This document shows, piece by piece, positions 38,760-39,808 of a stretch of DNA of 39,808 nucleotides; the stretch's first letter is position 1, and each line of letters begins with the position of its first letter. Both the position numbers and the translations under genes were made by a program. Under the pieces are notes generated by a model, which saw only the letters and a program-made list of their open reading frames with translations, ran no database searches and was not told the DNA's origin. The DNA lies in contig JASWJB010000363.1 in NCBI GenBank assembly GCA_032433595.1, positions 1 to 39,808 on the forward strand. Direction: 5' to 3'. This DNA comes from Conoideocrella luteorostrata (Eukaryota > Ascomycota > Sordariomycetes > Hypocreales > Clavicipitaceae).

Positions 38760-39685
38760 ATGATAGCAATGGATCCGTCATTGGAGCCTCCTAGACTGGA
38801 AGTCCAAACACCGATTCAACCCAAGGGCTGGATCACCATTCGCATCTGTCAGCTCATTCTCTGCGTCTGCACCATCAGCCTGAATGTCTTCGTCATCACT
38901 ACATACCAGCTCAGTTATGGCAACTATATCCCCGTTGGCACTTATGTCATATTCTGCTGCGTAAGTACATGCCACTCCTCTCCACTGACCGCAGAGCTTA
39001 TCCTCTGACTCTGTCCATTTAGAGTATTGTCACCTTGGGTACTACTCTGTGGCTTCTCGCGTCTCGGTCCTGGGCGACATCGTCAAGTAGATTCACGCCT
39101 GTTTTGGTGATTGACGGGATTCTTTGCGTTTTTTGGCTCATTTCGTTTATCTTGGAAGCCGTAGCGGCAGCTGCCCGGGGCACAGAAATCGTCATCACGG
39201 CATTTCTAGCCACTTCTGCTGCCCTCGGTGCTATTCAATGGTAAGCATCGTCCTCTGCGAACCTCACACCACCCTCGGTAGCGACGTCGAAGAAGTAGTG
39301 AATAATGAGAACGCCGACTGATCCTTGCTCAAGTGTACTCTCTGTCGCCTCCACTGTCACGGAGAGCATGGCTTTCTCCCGCTATCGACGCCAGCATCTC
39401 CAGGGCTCCAGAGCCACCTACCAGCCGTGCGTGTCCAACCCAATGGCACAAGTAGTAAACACCTATCAAACTCAATCGCCGGTAGATGGCAAACCAGGAC
39501 TCAAGACCCTGTCTGCACAGCCCGCGCCGCTGAATTCTCTAGCTTACAAGCATGCCGCGTATGATCAGTACGAACTGGGCTGTAATAACCCTCAGACGCC
39601 TGAACTGCCAGTTCAACCGGTGGTATACGAAGTAGGCAGCTGCATCAATGCACATGATCAAGGTGGAAGGCTCCAGCAGCAATAA
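38760..39685 (+). CDS. MARVEL-like four-helix membrane protein
   Basis: Small fungal MARVEL-type proteins sit in the plasma membrane or eisosomal and vesicle membranes. Exons 38760-38960, 39023-39240 and 39334-39685, with introns of 62 and 93 nt, total 771 nt and 256 aa. Hydrophobic helices are 'LILCVCTISLNVFVITTY', 'GTYVIFCCSIVTLGTTLWLL', 'VLVIDGILCVFWLISFILEA' and a fourth around 'VITAFLATSAALGAIQ'. A polar Gln/Pro-rich cytosolic tail of about 115 residues follows. The start is the first ATG; a second in-frame ATG lies nine bases on. The exact donor of intron 2 (39240/39241) replaces the usual Trp with Cys at the junction, so that junction is slightly uncertain. Confidence 0.8.
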
Positions 39686-39808
39686 GATAAGATACTAAAA
39701 GGGAAGCGTTGTGCGGCACCTCTCTTAAGCTTTTCCAACAGCACCCCTTGTGTACCCCGCTAACAAAGTAATTTGCGTTATAACCTTATGCAGTGGTTTA
39801 TATATATA
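39686..39808. other. 3' flank to window end
   Basis: The last 123 bp follow the MARVEL-like gene. They contain no coding feature, and the window ends in a short TA run. Confidence 0.4.

Noticed and set aside
1..39808. CRISPR arrays, bacterial-type operons and tRNA or rRNA genes
   Set aside because: The window is fungal by gene structure. No regularly spaced direct repeats were seen, and no tRNA or rRNA sequence was recognised by eye; a tRNAscan run would settle the latter.

Overview
This window is genomic DNA from a filamentous ascomycete (Pezizomycotina). The genes carry short GT-AG introns of about 50-95 nt, often with CTRAC/CTAAC-like branch sites. The protein families are typical of mould accessory chromosomes: UstYa/DUF3328-type HXXHC proteins, an ABCC exporter, a fungal cytochrome P450, a UbiA-like membrane protein, a Pth11/SAT4-type 7-TM protein and a berberine-bridge-type flavin oxidase. 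Several stretches are strongly AT-rich and stop-ridden, which looks like RIP-decayed repeat DNA. All exon models were worked out by hand from splice signals, reading phase and family motifs; no alignment or transcript was available.

Layout. 1-810: AT-rich DNA with no gene. 812-1869 (-): UstYa-like protein, four exons. 2342-3307 (+): REI1/ZNF622-like C2H2 protein lacking the family N-terminus. 3308-5199: non-coding, with two tandem-repeat tracts. 5200-5925 (+): single-exon membrane protein that also has two HXXHC motifs. 6362-7412 (-): second classical UstYa-like gene, five exons, with an apparent one-base frameshift in its membrane segment. 8059-13207 (+): full-length ABCC transporter in about 14 exons, with one apparent one-base frameshift. 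13208-17296: repeat-rich gap with a 26-bp hairpin, three copies of a ~150-bp repeat (two of them as inverted ends of a 0.7-kb unit), RIP-like DNA and a gene relic. 17297-18277 (+): aldo/keto reductase. 18278-20056: AT-rich, empty. 20057-22057 (-): cytochrome P450, six exons, with an altered heme loop. 22453-22742 (-): doubtful small gene. 24143-25120 (+): UbiA-like prenyltransferase or terpene-cyclase homologue. 25909-27210 (-): 7-TM rhodopsin-like protein. 28133-30053 (+): FAD oxidase with both covalent-flavin residues. 31815-32015 (-): possible P450 5' relic. 32640-35240 (-): intronless 866-aa protein of unknown function. 36803-37492 (+): secreted Cys-rich, probably GPI-anchored protein. 38760-39685 (+): MARVEL-like 4-TM protein.

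How the genes could work together (inference). From about 0.8 to 30 kb the set looks like a specialised-metabolite locus: three HXXHC oxidase-like proteins, a P450, a bicovalent-type flavin oxidase, an aldo/keto reductase, an ABCC exporter and a UbiA-fold enzyme. No PKS, NRPS, classical terpene synthase or DMATS gene is visible, and no repeat-type RiPP precursor was found. The UbiA-like protein is therefore the best candidate scaffold-forming enzyme here, as in UbiA-type sesquiterpene cyclases, unless the core gene lies outside the window. Two frameshifts, a changed heme motif and nearby RIP-like DNA raise the possibility that the locus is decaying. The genes from 32.6 kb onward look unrelated to the cluster.
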